Positions 8,518 through 15,682 of a stretch of 44,176 bases of DNA are shown in pieces. The notes beneath the pieces are model-generated. The model worked only from the letters and a program-made list of their open reading frames with translations, made no database searches and was not told the origin of the DNA. Both the position numbers and the translations under genes were made by a program. The stretch comes from Cyanophora paradoxa. Lineage: Eukaryota > Glaucocystophyceae > Cyanophorales > Cyanophoraceae. The stretch lies in assembly GCA_004431415.1 (NCBI GenBank), contig QPMI01000431.1, positions 1-44,176 of the forward strand. Reading direction: 5' to 3'. Numbering within the stretch: the stretch's first letter is position 1; each line of letters starts with the position of its first letter.

Positions 8518-9321
8518 ATGGACCCCTCGGCGATGCTGGGCTTCGACGCGCTGGCCGTGGACGGGCCGAACCCGGTGGGGATCCCGCAGCCTCGGAAGAA
8601 GGGCCGCCCCGCGAAGGAAGGCAAGGAAAAGGGCGAGAAGGCGCCGAAGGCAGACAAGACGTCGCTGCCGGGCGACGGGCCCACGGTGCCGCCGACGGCG
8701 CCGAGCAAGGGCGCGAGCTTCAGCGTGCAGGAGCACATCGAAATGACGAAAAAGAAGGAGCAGAGCGTGAAGAAGGCGCTGGGGATCGACCTGCAGGAGA
8801 AGCCGCGCGACGAGGCGCAGACGGACGTGGACGAGAAGAAGCAGGTTCTGCGGCAGATCGCGCAGTACAGGCGCTCGTTCGGGGGCGAGCTGACGTCCAC
8901 GAAAAAGCTGAGCCTCGCGACGCCGCTGGACGAGCTGAAGGAAGAGTACGAGGAAATTCAGCGCGAGCTGAGCACGCGGGGTTCGCTGGAGGCGGCGCGC
9001 CTCTTTCTGATCGCGGGCATGCACTCGCTGGAGCACCTTAACAAAGCGTACGATCCGATCGGCCTGAAGCTCGACGGGCTCGGGCAGGCGACGCTCTCTT
9101 CCATGGACCAGGTGCAGCCGATCTTAGAGGAGCTGGTGATTAAGTACTCGCGCTACGTGACCCTGGGGCCCGAGGCGCGCCTGGGGATGGCCCTTGTGCA
9201 GACGGTGCTGGCGGTGCACGCGGCCAACGCGAACCCGGAGATGATGAAGGAGGTGACGGAGGCGGCGGCCTCGACGGCGGCGGAGCCCAAGGCGGTGGGC
9301 GGCAAGTTCAACGGCCTTTGA
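8518..9321 (+). CDS. nucleocytovirus-type conserved virion-associated protein, 267 aa
   Basis: The N-terminal 70 residues are Lys/Pro-rich and disordered. The C-terminal 150 residues resemble a family widespread in nucleocytoviruses (I believe DUF5767-like): an ELKEEYEEIQRELSTRGSLE helix, then LNKAYDPIGLKLDGLGQATL, then EELVIKYSRY, then a PEARLGMALVQTVLAVH helix. The order and the 'PIGLKLDG' turn followed by 'KY' and 'PE' match my memory of that family. Molecular function is unknown; homologues are usually packed in virions. Intact frame, own late box. It faces the minus-strand gene at 9376 across a 54-bp convergent gap. Confidence 0.6.
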   Translation: MDPSAMLGFDALAVDGPNPVGIPQPRKKGRPAKEGKEKGEKAPKADKTSLPGDGPTVPPTAPSKGASFSVQEHIEMTKKKEQSVKKALGIDLQEKPRDEAQTDVDEKKQVLRQIAQYRRSFGGELTSTKKLSLATPLDELKEEYEEIQRELSTRGSLEAARLFLIAGMHSLEHLNKAYDPIGLKLDGLGQATLSSMDQVQPILEELVIKYSRYVTLGPEARLGMALVQTVLAVHAANANPEMMKEVTEAAASTAAEPKAVGGKFNGL

Positions 9322-9375
9322 TTGTAAACGCTTGTAATCAATTGCACCAGAGAATTTACAATTTATTCGTCTAAA

Positions 9376-10158
9376 CTACTGCATGGGGGTGGTGTACATA
9401 GACTCGGGGTTTAGGTAGGGCTCGAAATCGGCCTCGTTGTCGTAGGGCTTGAAGGCCAGCTCGGGCGTGCGGCCGGCGAAGCGAAAGGCGCCGACCTTGC
9501 ACTGCTGCACGGCGAGGAAGGACCACTTGAGGCCGAACTTGCCCTCGGGGATGGCGTAGGCGGTGTCGATTTTAACGAGGGCCGCCACCAGGTCTCCGGT
9601 GCCGATGGTGGCGCGCTCGGTGATGAGGTAGTTGGACATGTCGACGACTGGGATCGTCTTGCGCTTGCCCGCCATCGTCTGCGTGCGGATGCGCATGTTG
9701 AGGTACTTGTAGAAGGCCTGGCCCGACTCCTTGTCGACCTTGATGCGCACGCTGGGCGTCTGCAGCACCGAGATCTGATCCTTGGAGAGGGCGCGCCCGG
9801 GCGAGACCTTGAGCTTGGCCTGGTTCTGCTGCACGAACTCGCAGAATTTCGCGTCCAGGGCCTCCAGCAGCTTGAGGAACTCGTCCGCGGCTGGGTTCGT
9901 CTGGCCGTCGACGGCGCTGAGATCGGTGAGGTCCAGCGTGTAGAATCCGCCGTTTTCTTCCATGACGAAGGCCTTCTTCTCGTCGCTCCACGCCTTGCCT
10001 TGCTCGGTGTTGATGCACGGGTTGATCGTGACCATGGGCGGCGCGTACATCATGAGGCCCTGCAGGCCGTCGTACTTGGCCTTGATGCGGCCGTTGGCGT
10101 CGATTTCGAAGGCGAGCTTGGCCGGGTCGATGTCGGAGGCGTTGCGGACGGTGGCCAT
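9376..10158 (-). CDS. possible viral ssDNA-binding-type protein, complete copy (260 aa)
   Basis: Full-length member of a gene pair created by the inverted duplication. Alternating beta-rich segments (YAPPMVTINPCINTEQGK, SVRIKVDKESGQAFYKYLN, VKIDTAYAIPEGKFGLKWSF) and an N-terminal FEIDANGRIKAKYDG recall OB-fold-like single-stranded DNA-binding proteins of nucleocytoviruses, but no diagnostic motif is present, so this is a weak guess. The minus-strand TTTTCTA box lies at 10199-10193, within AAATATTTTCTAGCGC, about 35 nt before the ATG. The last 35 residues lie outside the duplicated segment and are missing from the copy at 14477. Confidence 0.55.
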   Translation of the reverse strand: MATVRNASDIDPAKLAFEIDANGRIKAKYDGLQGLMMYAPPMVTINPCINTEQGKAWSDEKKAFVMEENGGFYTLDLTDLSAVDGQTNPAADEFLKLLEALDAKFCEFVQQNQAKLKVSPGRALSKDQISVLQTPSVRIKVDKESGQAFYKYLNMRIRTQTMAGKRKTIPVVDMSNYLITERATIGTGDLVAALVKIDTAYAIPEGKFGLKWSFLAVQQCKVGAFRFAGRTPELAFKPYDNEADFEPYLNPESMYTTPMQ

Positions 10159-10192
10159 GGTGTCTGAGCTTAGTGTGCGATCAGCCTAGCGC

Positions 10193-10199
10193 TAGAAAA
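10193..10199 (-). promoter_or_regulatory. late-type TTTTCTA box (minus strand)
   Basis: TTTTCTA in AAATATTTTCTAGCGCTAG, about 35 nt before the ATG of the 260-aa gene. Mirrored before the copy at 14477. Confidence 0.45.
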
Positions 10200-10238
10200 T
10201 ATTTAAGGGCACCCCACCCGACTTCAGCTGACCTCGGG

Positions 10239-10248
10239 TGAGCGCTCA
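10239..10248. promoter_or_regulatory. palindrome TGAGCGCTCA (site 1 of 3 in left arm)
   Basis: A perfect 10-bp palindrome within GGGTGAGCGCTCAGGTGA. Sites 2 and 3 lie at 10610-10619 and 10633-10642. Mirrored copies are at 14387-14396, 14016-14025 and 13993-14002. The sites bracket the 89-aa gene, so operator-like binding is plausible. Confidence 0.5.
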
Positions 10249-10271
10249 GGTGATTCAGGTAAAACACGTGT

Positions 10272-10541
10272 TCAATTCACCATCAGATCCTCTACGACGG
10301 CTACACGAATCGAGCTAATCTTGAACCTGCCTACAATGCACTTATCTCTCCAGAGTACGAGCTCGTTCTTGAGGGGGAGGAGCTCAATCCAATCGTACTC
10401 ATCGCCCTTGCGGTGCTCCGAAGAAATGTCGCGAAGGAGCTTGCAGAAGTAGAACGTGTTGCGCCTGAAATCATCGTCGTGCATTACGTACGCGAAGATG
10501 CCGAAGGTGAGGCAGCAGGTGAAGTAGGTGGGGGTGCACAT
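10272..10541 (-). CDS. hypothetical small protein with N-terminal hydrophobic segment, 89 aa
   Basis: Starts MCTPTYFTCCLTFGIFAYVM, a cysteine-containing hydrophobic stretch that could be a signal or membrane anchor, followed by a charged domain (RDISSEHRKGDEYDWIELLP, then VLWRDKCIVGRFKISSIRVA). The C-terminal beta-rich part is unassigned. An identical copy lies at 14094-14363. It is bracketed by TGAGCGCTCA palindromes on both sides and lacks a TTTTCTA box, so it may be regulated differently from the late genes. Confidence 0.55.
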   Translation of the reverse strand: MCTPTYFTCCLTFGIFAYVMHDDDFRRNTFYFCKLLRDISSEHRKGDEYDWIELLPLKNELVLWRDKCIVGRFKISSIRVAVVEDLMVN

Positions 10542-10609
10542 TCTCGGTTTCTCTTGGCTGTGAAGTGTGAGAGCGATGCGGCGCGGCCGAGGTTTTAACG
10601 GGCTTCAGG

Positions 10610-10642
10610 TGAGCGCTCAGCTGAGGGTCAGGTGAGCGCTCA
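10610..10642. promoter_or_regulatory. paired palindromes TGAGCGCTCA (sites 2 and 3)
   Basis: Two TGAGCGCTCA palindromes 13 bp apart (10610-10619, 10633-10642), each in the context CAGGTGAGCGCTCAG. They lie between the divergent 89-aa gene and the 10802 gene and could act on both. Confidence 0.5.
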
Positions 10643-10679
10643 GATGAGGAGGGGGGGAGAAGTGACGCGGACGCAAAAG

Positions 10680-10731
10680 ATTCCGTCATGGACGATTCCG
10701 TCATGGACTGGAACTTGGACTCGGGACTCGG
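10680..10731 (+). promoter_or_regulatory. 52-bp double-box promoter-like repeat, copy 1
   Basis: Two TTCCGTCATGG units followed by CTGGAACTTGGACTCGGGACTCGG. An A-run (AAAAAAATAAA) follows at about 10753 and the probable ATG is at 10802. Four further copies lie at 12495, 13905 (minus), 15301 (minus) and 15548 (minus). The repeated GTGACGCGGACGC just upstream belongs to the same unit. Confidence 0.6.
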
Positions 10732-10801
10732 GCCCAGGTCCCCGCCGAGTAAAAAAATAAACTCAAACTTGGCGCCATTTTCTGATGCAAGTCTACCCAC
10801 C

Positions 10802-11356
10802 ATGGAGCCCGCCATCTCCCAGCTAGTCTCCCAGGGCGCCAAGCTCGACAAGGCCCTCAACATCTACCTTCAGCTGATCGAGCTGGCCTGGCCGGAGCCA
10901 ATGATAGCTCAGGCCTGCAAATCGCTCCACGTGGCGTTCGATGCGCCGTTCTCAGGTGACCCGGATCATGTGACATCCTGGACCAAGGAGGAGATAAAAG
11001 CCGACTTCGTGGCGCTTTTCTCATTTATGAGCAAGAAGTATGCAGAAATTGAAGCAGCCAAAGCCTCAGCCGCAGCCGAAGTCGAAGGCGCAGAAGGCAC
11101 TGAAGCCTCAGCCCAAGGCTCTGGGATTCGCGTACCCCGACCTGGAGAGAAAGTAGGTGGCGGGCTCCTGCCCGCTGGGCGCCTCTCCGGCTGCCGCGAA
11201 TCGCCTCGGCGGCGCCTCCATCCCTCCTTTAGCTGGTTAGCCGCGCGTCCGTTAGGAATCCGCTCCGTGGGTCGGTTCGGCGAGCCACTCCAGCGGACAC
11301 CAGCGGCGGCTTTAGCAGCTGCTCTCTCGTTCAGCCCAAGCACTTCTCTGCGGTAG
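10802..11356 (+). CDS. hypothetical protein with helical N-domain; C-terminus altered by inserted element
   Basis: The ATG at 10802 (MEPAISQLVSQGAKLDK) is preferred over the in-frame ATG at 10688, which lies inside the 52-bp promoter-like repeat. The first about 80 residues form a compact helical domain (ALNIYLQLIELAWPEPMIAQ, EEIKADFVALFSFMSKKYAE). From about 11040 a second frame opens (ATG at 11040), encoding a Lys/Pro/Gln-rich basic tail that stops at about 11152. The annotated frame instead continues into sequence shared only with the central element and looks non-genuine there. The basic tail resumes in a matching phase at 12043, suggesting that an insertion split the gene. Copy: 13280-13834. 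Confidence 0.45.
   Translation: MEPAISQLVSQGAKLDKALNIYLQLIELAWPEPMIAQACKSLHVAFDAPFSGDPDHVTSWTKEEIKADFVALFSFMSKKYAEIEAAKASAAAEVEGAEGTEASAQGSGIRVPRPGEKVGGGLLPAGRLSGCRESPRRRLHPSFSWLAARPLGIRSVGRFGEPLQRTPAAALAAALSFSPSTSLR
11109..11122 (+). repeat. 14-bp direct repeat, left copy
   Basis: CAGCCCAAGGCTCT, repeated exactly at 12043-12056. Both lie in the same codon phase of a Lys/Pro-rich frame and flank 920 bp of noncoding DNA. A target-site duplication is one reading. Confidence 0.5.
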
Positions 11357-12037
11357 CGATCGGCCGCCCGCGGCTATGGGGTCGGCGACCTGCGCTGCGC
11401 CCGCGCAGATGATCGTCGGTCGTGTGAGTGCACGCCCGCGTCGCGGCCGTGGGCGTCGCGGCCGCACAGATGCTTGGATTCCTGGCGAGGCGATGTGCTT
11501 CTGAGCACTCGGGCGGCCCGGGGCCTCCCAACCCCCGCCGCAGCGGATTCCGCGTGCGCACGCGCGCCAGCTGGAGGAGGTATCTCTCGGCCGAGGAGCA
11601 CAGCTTGCTGGTCTCGGCTGGCGACGCTGTGCGCCCGCCGGTTTTCACCCGGGCTCTCACGGGCTCCGGTTTCCGGCCCTCCCTGGGGTTAGCTGGCTTT
11701 GTTCCCTTAGTGTGCATCTTCCCTATCAGATGGAGGGCTATAGTTCAGGCTGCGCGGCTCCAACCCCATATCCTCGCTTATACCTGGGTTCTCTCCTGTA
11801 GGCTCCCACGTCTTGAGGGGGGGTTATGGTTGCTCTGTCCTGATTTGGCTCTCTAGGTAGGAGTAAGTAGCGTTGCTAGGTGTGTGTAGGTCGCTTTCCT
11901 CAGTACAATAGCTCCACCCTGTCCGGTTTCTGATGGCTAGCATTGCGCCTTAGCCTAAATTGTTACCTTTCGACATGACACAGTCAGACACCCCAGTTAC
12001 ATCACTAGCTGTACTGTCTCGGTGTGTGCGAATTCAG
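11123..12037 (+). mobile_element. noncoding central element, left copy (candidate insertion or intron-like element)
   Basis: About 0.9 kb, homologous (inverted) to about 12612-13513. Between the copies, indels not divisible by three break every long reading frame, so it is unlikely to be coding. It begins near ...GAGAAAGTAGGTGGCGGG and ends at ...GCGAATTCAG, where the two copies lose all similarity on the next base. GT...AG-like ends and a 14-bp flanking direct repeat suggest either an intron-like mobile element or a transposed segment. No transposase is seen. Confidence 0.4.
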
Positions 12038-12039
12038 TG

Positions 12040-12399
12040 ATGCAGCCCAAGGCTCTACCGGCGACGAAGGCACCGAAGTTCAAGGCGCTGGGCCCTCTGC
12101 AGAGGGCGAAGGCCAAGGCCGACCTGCTTCCGCGTAGGCCCAAGGACATAGCCAAGGAAGCAAGCAGCCACAGGCCCGACTGGCCGGCGCCGGCGCCCTA
12201 CCGCTACCTCAAGCTGGACAAGAGCAACGATACTGGCTTCACTAGGAGAAGGTGGCCTGAGCCCCTTCGGTGGCTGAAGCCAAGGGAGATCAAGTCTGGA
12301 GGCGGTATCGAGCTAGCGCTAGCGCTAGGAGGAGGCGGTGCAGACTTAGAGGAGCAAGCGCTGCTAGATACCATCAACTTGGGCCAGGTAGAGCTGTGA
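12040..12399 (+). pseudogene. basic lysine/proline-rich protein fragment, probable 3' part of the split gene
   Basis: From the ATG at 12040: QPKALPATKAPKFKALGPLQ, then a KAKAD-type basic stretch, then a folded-looking part (PAPAPYRYLKLDKSNDTGFT, RRWPEPLRWLKPREI) and a short acidic end. The first codons repeat the 14-bp sequence at 11109-11122 in the same phase, so it reads as the continuation of the Lys/Pro/Gln-rich frame ending at about 11152. It could still be expressed as a separate protein. Family unknown; a DNA-binding core protein is possible from composition. Confidence 0.4.
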
Positions 12400-12408
12400 T
12401 AGCTATCT

Positions 12409-12558
12409 GGTATCGATATCTAGCTAGCTAGCGCTAGCCTAGCGCTTGCTTAATTAATTAACTGAAAGGTTGCGGAGGTTGCGGACGCGTCACAATTCCG
12501 TCATGGGCGGTTCCGTCATGGGCTGGAACTTGGACTCGGGACTCGGCCGGGACTCGGC
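12409..12558 (+). repeat. 150-bp repeat B, copy 1
   Basis: Inverted match to 15289-15438 with one mismatch that I can see (149 of 150). It begins GGTATCGATATCTAGCTAGC, includes GCTTGCTTAATTAATTAACT and the GTTGCGGAGGTTGCGGACGC direct repeat, and ends with a full 52-bp promoter-like box. It lies in the centre of the inverted duplication, outside the arms. Confidence 0.85.
12495..12546 (+). promoter_or_regulatory. 52-bp double-box promoter-like repeat, copy 2
   Basis: Two TTCCGTCATGG units, spacer GGCGG, then the CTGGAACTTGGACTCGGGAC block, followed by an A-run at 12561. It is inside repeat B and faces the small frame at 12636. Confidence 0.55.
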
Positions 12559-12635
12559 GTAAAAAAATACACGTGTTTTTTGTCAAGTTTAACGTACCAA
12601 CTCGTTAACGTCTGAATTCGCACACACCAAGACAA

Positions 12636-12761
12636 ATGGCTAAGGATAAAACTGATGTGTCCATCTGTGTCAAGTCGAGAGATGAGCCTACGGGACTAAG
12701 CCTTTCGGACATCGGACCGGGTGGAGCTATTATACTGGAGAAAGAGCCTATACCTGCCTAG
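12636..12761 (+). CDS. possible short protein in the centre of the duplication, 41 aa
   Basis: MAKDKTDVSICVKSRDEP at the start and an IGPGGAIILEKEP segment. It follows copy 2 of the promoter-like repeat and a TACACGTG motif by about 75 nt. It runs antisense through the end of the right copy of the central element and is not preserved in the left copy, so it may be chance. Confidence 0.2.
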   Translation: MAKDKTDVSICVKSRDEPTGLSLSDIGPGGAIILEKEPIPA

Positions 12762-13279
12762 AAACGCTGCCTACACCTGCCTAGAGAGCCGAAGCAGAGC
12801 TGAGCTACTATAACCCCCCTCAGGACAAGGGCGCCTACAGAGAGGACCGATGTATAAGCGAGGATGAGGTCGAAGCGGCTGAGCCTGAACTATAGCCCTC
12901 AGTTTGGTAGGGAGGAAACGTACTAAGAAAGCAAGGAGATCTAACCCAGGGAGGGCCGGAAACCGGAGCCCGTGAGAGCCCGGGTGAAAACCGGCGGGCG
13001 CACAGCATCGCCAGCCGCAGCCAGCGACCCGTGCTCCTTGGCCGAGAGATACCGCCTCCAGCTGGCGCACACGCGCGCGCGCGGGGAGTCCGCTGCGGCG
13101 GGGGTTGGGAGGCCCCGGGCCGCCCGAGTGCTCAGAAGCACGTCGCCTCGCCAGGAATCCAAGTATCTGTGCGGCCGCGACGCCCACGGCCGCGACGCGG
13201 GCGCGCAATCACACGACCGACGATCATCTGCGCGGGCGCAGCACAGGTCGCCGGCCCCATAGCCGCGGGCGGCCGATCG

Positions 13280-13834
13280 CTACCGCAGAGAAGTGCTTGG
13301 GCTGAACGAGAGAGCAGCTGCTAAAGCCGCCGCTGGTGTCCGCTGGAGTGGCTCGCCGAACCGACCCACGGAGCGGATTCCTAACGGACGCGCGGCTAAC
13401 CAGCTAAAGGAGGGATGGAGGCGCCGCCGAGGCGATTCGCGGCAGCCGGAGAGGCGCCCAGCGGGCAGGAGCCCGCCACCTACTTTCTCTCCAGGTCGGG
13501 GTACGCGAATCCCAGAGCCTTGGGCTGAGGCTTCAGTGCCTTCTGCGCCTTCGACTTCGGCTGCGGCTGAGGCTTTGGCTGCTTCAATTTCTGCATACTT
13601 CTTGCTCATAAATGAGAAAAGCGCCACGAAGTCGGCTTTTATCTCCTCCTTGGTCCAGGATGTCACATGATCCGGGTCACCTGAGAACGGCGCATCGAAC
13701 GCCACGTGGAGCGATTTGCAGGCCTGAGCTATCATTGGCTCCGGCCAGGCCAGCTCGATCAGCTGAAGGTAGATGTTGAGGGCCTTGTCGAGCTTGGCGC
13801 CCTGGGAGACTAGCTGGGAGATGGCGGGCTCCAT
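13280..13834 (-). CDS. duplicate of the 10802 gene
   Basis: Identical, as far as I can read, to 10802-11356 across the folded N-terminal domain and into the element-derived tail. It lacks the downstream basic fragment found at 12040, because similarity ends at 12612. Preceded on the minus strand by copy 3 of the 52-bp promoter-like repeat (13956-13905). If only one copy is functional, it is more likely the left one, which retains its downstream part. Confidence 0.4.
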   Translation of the reverse strand: MEPAISQLVSQGAKLDKALNIYLQLIELAWPEPMIAQACKSLHVAFDAPFSGDPDHVTSWTKEEIKADFVALFSFMSKKYAEIEAAKASAAAEVEGAEGTEASAQGSGIRVPRPGEKVGGGLLPAGRLSGCRESPRRRLHPSFSWLAARPLGIRSVGRFGEPLQRTPAAALAAALSFSPSTSLR

Positions 13835-13904
13835 GGTGGGTAGACTTGCATCAGAAAATGGCGCCAAGTTTGAGTTTATTTTTTTACTCGGCGGGGACCT
13901 GGGC

Positions 13905-13956
13905 CCGAGTCCCGAGTCCAAGTTCCAGTCCATGACGGAATCGTCCATGACGGAAT
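13905..13956 (-). promoter_or_regulatory. 52-bp double-box promoter-like repeat, copy 3
   Basis: Mirror of copy 1 in the right arm, driving toward the duplicate gene at 13834. Confidence 0.55.
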
Positions 13957-14093
13957 CTTTTGCGTCCGCGTCACTTCTCCCCCCTCCTCATCTGAGCGCT
14001 CACCTGACCCTCAGCTGAGCGCTCACCTGAAGCCCGTTAAAACCTCGGCCGCGCCGCATCGCTCTCACACTTCACAGCCAAGAGAAACCGAGA

Positions 14094-14363
14094 ATGTGCA
14101 CCCCCACCTACTTCACCTGCTGCCTCACCTTCGGCATCTTCGCGTACGTAATGCACGACGATGATTTCAGGCGCAACACGTTCTACTTCTGCAAGCTCCT
14201 TCGCGACATTTCTTCGGAGCACCGCAAGGGCGATGAGTACGATTGGATTGAGCTCCTCCCCCTCAAGAACGAGCTCGTACTCTGGAGAGATAAGTGCATT
14301 GTAGGCAGGTTCAAGATTAGCTCGATTCGTGTAGCCGTCGTAGAGGATCTGATGGTGAATTGA
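14094..14363 (+). CDS. duplicate of the 89-aa membrane-anchored protein
   Basis: Exact protein copy of the gene at 10272-10541, on the opposite strand. Both copies keep the complete reading frame and the flanking TGAGCGCTCA palindromes, so both could be expressed. This gives a two-fold gene dose, as is usual for genes inside viral terminal inverted repeats. Confidence 0.55.
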   Translation: MCTPTYFTCCLTFGIFAYVMHDDDFRRNTFYFCKLLRDISSEHRKGDEYDWIELLPLKNELVLWRDKCIVGRFKISSIRVAVVEDLMVN

Positions 14364-14476
14364 ACACGTGTTTTACCTGAATCACCTGAGCGCTCACCCG
14401 AGGTCAGCTGAAGTCGGGTGGGGTGCCCTTAAATATTTTCTAGCGCTAGGCTGATCGCACACTAAGCTCAGACACC

Positions 14477-15163
14477 ATGGCCACCGTCCGCAACGCCTCC
14501 GACATCGACCCGGCCAAGCTCGCCTTCGAAATCGACGCCAACGGCCGCATCAAGGCCAAGTACGACGGCCTGCAGGGCCTCATGATGTACGCGCCGCCCA
14601 TGGTCACGATCAACCCGTGCATCAACACCGAGCAAGGCAAGGCGTGGAGCGACGAGAAGAAGGCCTTCGTCATGGAAGAAAACGGCGGATTCTACACGCT
14701 GGACCTCACCGATCTCAGCGCCGTCGACGGCCAGACGAACCCAGCCGCGGACGAGTTCCTCAAGCTGCTGGAGGCCCTGGACGCGAAATTCTGCGAGTTC
14801 GTGCAGCAGAACCAGGCCAAGCTCAAGGTCTCGCCCGGGCGCGCCCTCTCCAAGGATCAGATCTCGGTGCTGCAGACGCCCAGCGTGCGCATCAAGGTCG
14901 ACAAGGAGTCGGGCCAGGCCTTCTACAAGTACCTCAACATGCGCATCCGCACGCAGACGATGGCGGGCAAGCGCAAGACGATCCCAGTCGTCGACATGTC
15001 CAACTACCTCATCACCGAGCGCGCCACCATCGGCACCGGAGACCTGGTGGCGGCCCTCGTTAAAATCGACACCGCCTACGCCATCCCCGAGGGCAAGTTC
15101 GGCCTCAAGTGGTCCTTCCTCGCCGTGCAGCAGTGCAAGGTCGGCCCCCTCTATTTCACTTGA
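14477..15163 (+). pseudogene. 3'-truncated duplicate of the 260-aa gene
   Basis: Matches 9376-10158 up to QQCKVG, then ends with five unrelated residues at a stop at 15161-15163. The breakpoint at 15145 is the edge of the inverted duplication. About 35 C-terminal residues of the full copy are missing, including a tyrosine-rich end. The TTTTCTA box is preserved upstream (about 14436-14442). Whether the shortened protein is functional cannot be told from sequence. Confidence 0.6.
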
Positions 15164-15288
15164 AGGTAATTTCAAGTTCCCAATGACATCATACTCAAGT
15201 TGCTATGACATTATCGTAATTCACAATCAATGAATGCTTAAATGTAGTATAGGGGTACGTTGTTTTTGTTCAAGTCTCGAACTTACCG

Positions 15289-15438
15289 GCCGAGTCCCGG
15301 CCGAGTCCCGAGTCCAAGTTCCAGCCCATGACGGAACCGCCCATGACGGAATTGTGACGCGTCCGCAACCTCCGCAACCTTTCAGTTAATTAATTAAGCA
15401 AGCGGTAGGCTAGCGCTAGCTAGCTAGATATCGATACC
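15289..15438 (-). repeat. 150-bp repeat B, copy 2
   Basis: Inverted match to 12409-12558 (coordinate sum 27847). It is placed outside the right arm, so the whole region is a nested set of inverted copies rather than one simple palindrome. Confidence 0.85.
15301..15352 (-). promoter_or_regulatory. 52-bp double-box promoter-like repeat, copy 4
   Basis: Inside repeat B copy 2; no reading frame follows on the minus strand within 150 bp. Possibly a relic, or a binding site with another role. Confidence 0.45.
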
Positions 15439-15452
15439 ACCTAGCTAGTAGC

Positions 15453-15493
15453 ACTTGGACATTTGGACACTTGGACATTTGGACATTTGGACA
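15453..15493 (+). repeat. short tandem repeat of ATTTGGAC/ACTTGGAC units
   Basis: Four to five units of 8-9 bp in direct succession. Not coding. Confidence 0.7.
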
Positions 15494-15547
15494 TAGGGGG
15501 TACCCCCGCCGAGTTCAAGTCTCGAACTTACCGGCGAGGGTCTGGGC

Positions 15548-15599
15548 CCGAGTCCCGAGTCCAAGTTCCAGCCCATGACGGAACAGCCCATGACGGAAT
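15548..15599 (-). promoter_or_regulatory. 52-bp double-box promoter-like repeat, copy 5
   Basis: Two TTCCGTCATGG units with spacer GCTG. It lies 84 bp before the plus-strand gene at 15683 but points the other way, so it would not be that gene's promoter if orientation matters. Confidence 0.45.
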
Positions 15600-15682
15600 C
15601 TTCCGCGTCCGCGTCACTTCTCCCCCCTCCTACGTTCGCAGCCGCCGGGCGCCCCCACAATTTTCCGAGGTACCCAGCAAGC

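Larger units (their letters stand above)
9490..12037 (+). repeat. left arm of large inverted duplication
   Basis: Pairs with 12612-15145 in inverted orientation. Coordinates sum to 24635 up to about 10640 and to 24636 after it, because of one base difference in a G-run (7 versus 6). By eye the arms are almost identical from 9490 to about 11385, then diverge increasingly (substitutions plus small indels) and end exactly after the shared GGTGTGTGCGAATTCAG. Contains one copy each of three genes (260-aa, 89-aa and the 10802 gene). Confidence 0.93.
12612..15145 (-). repeat. right arm of large inverted duplication
   Basis: Inverted partner of 9490-12037. The outer end at 15145 cuts the 260-aa gene after residue 226 or so, where the copy runs into unrelated AT-richer DNA. 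The inner end is GGTGTGTGCGAATTCAG (minus strand, 12628-12612), followed by sequence unlike that beyond the left arm. Confidence 0.93.
15164..15682. other. non-coding spacer right of the duplication
   Basis: Holds the inverted copy of repeat B (15289-15438), two minus-oriented promoter-like boxes (15301-15352 and 15548-15599), and a short tandem of TTTGGACA/CTTGGACA units (15453-15493). The first 120 bases are AT-richer than the surroundings and show no gene. GTTCAAGTCTCGAACTTACC occurs twice (about 15269-15288 and 15509-15532). Confidence 0.6.

Noticed and set aside
10688-10801. N-terminal extension of the 10802 gene (MDDSVMDWNLDSG...)
   Set aside because: It is translated from the 52-bp promoter-like repeat; the same peptide-like frames occur at other repeat copies without a gene.
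11428-11856. 142-aa frame in the central element
   Set aside because: The homologous inverted copy (12771-13208) has frameshifting indels after about 60 residues, so no coding constraint is visible.
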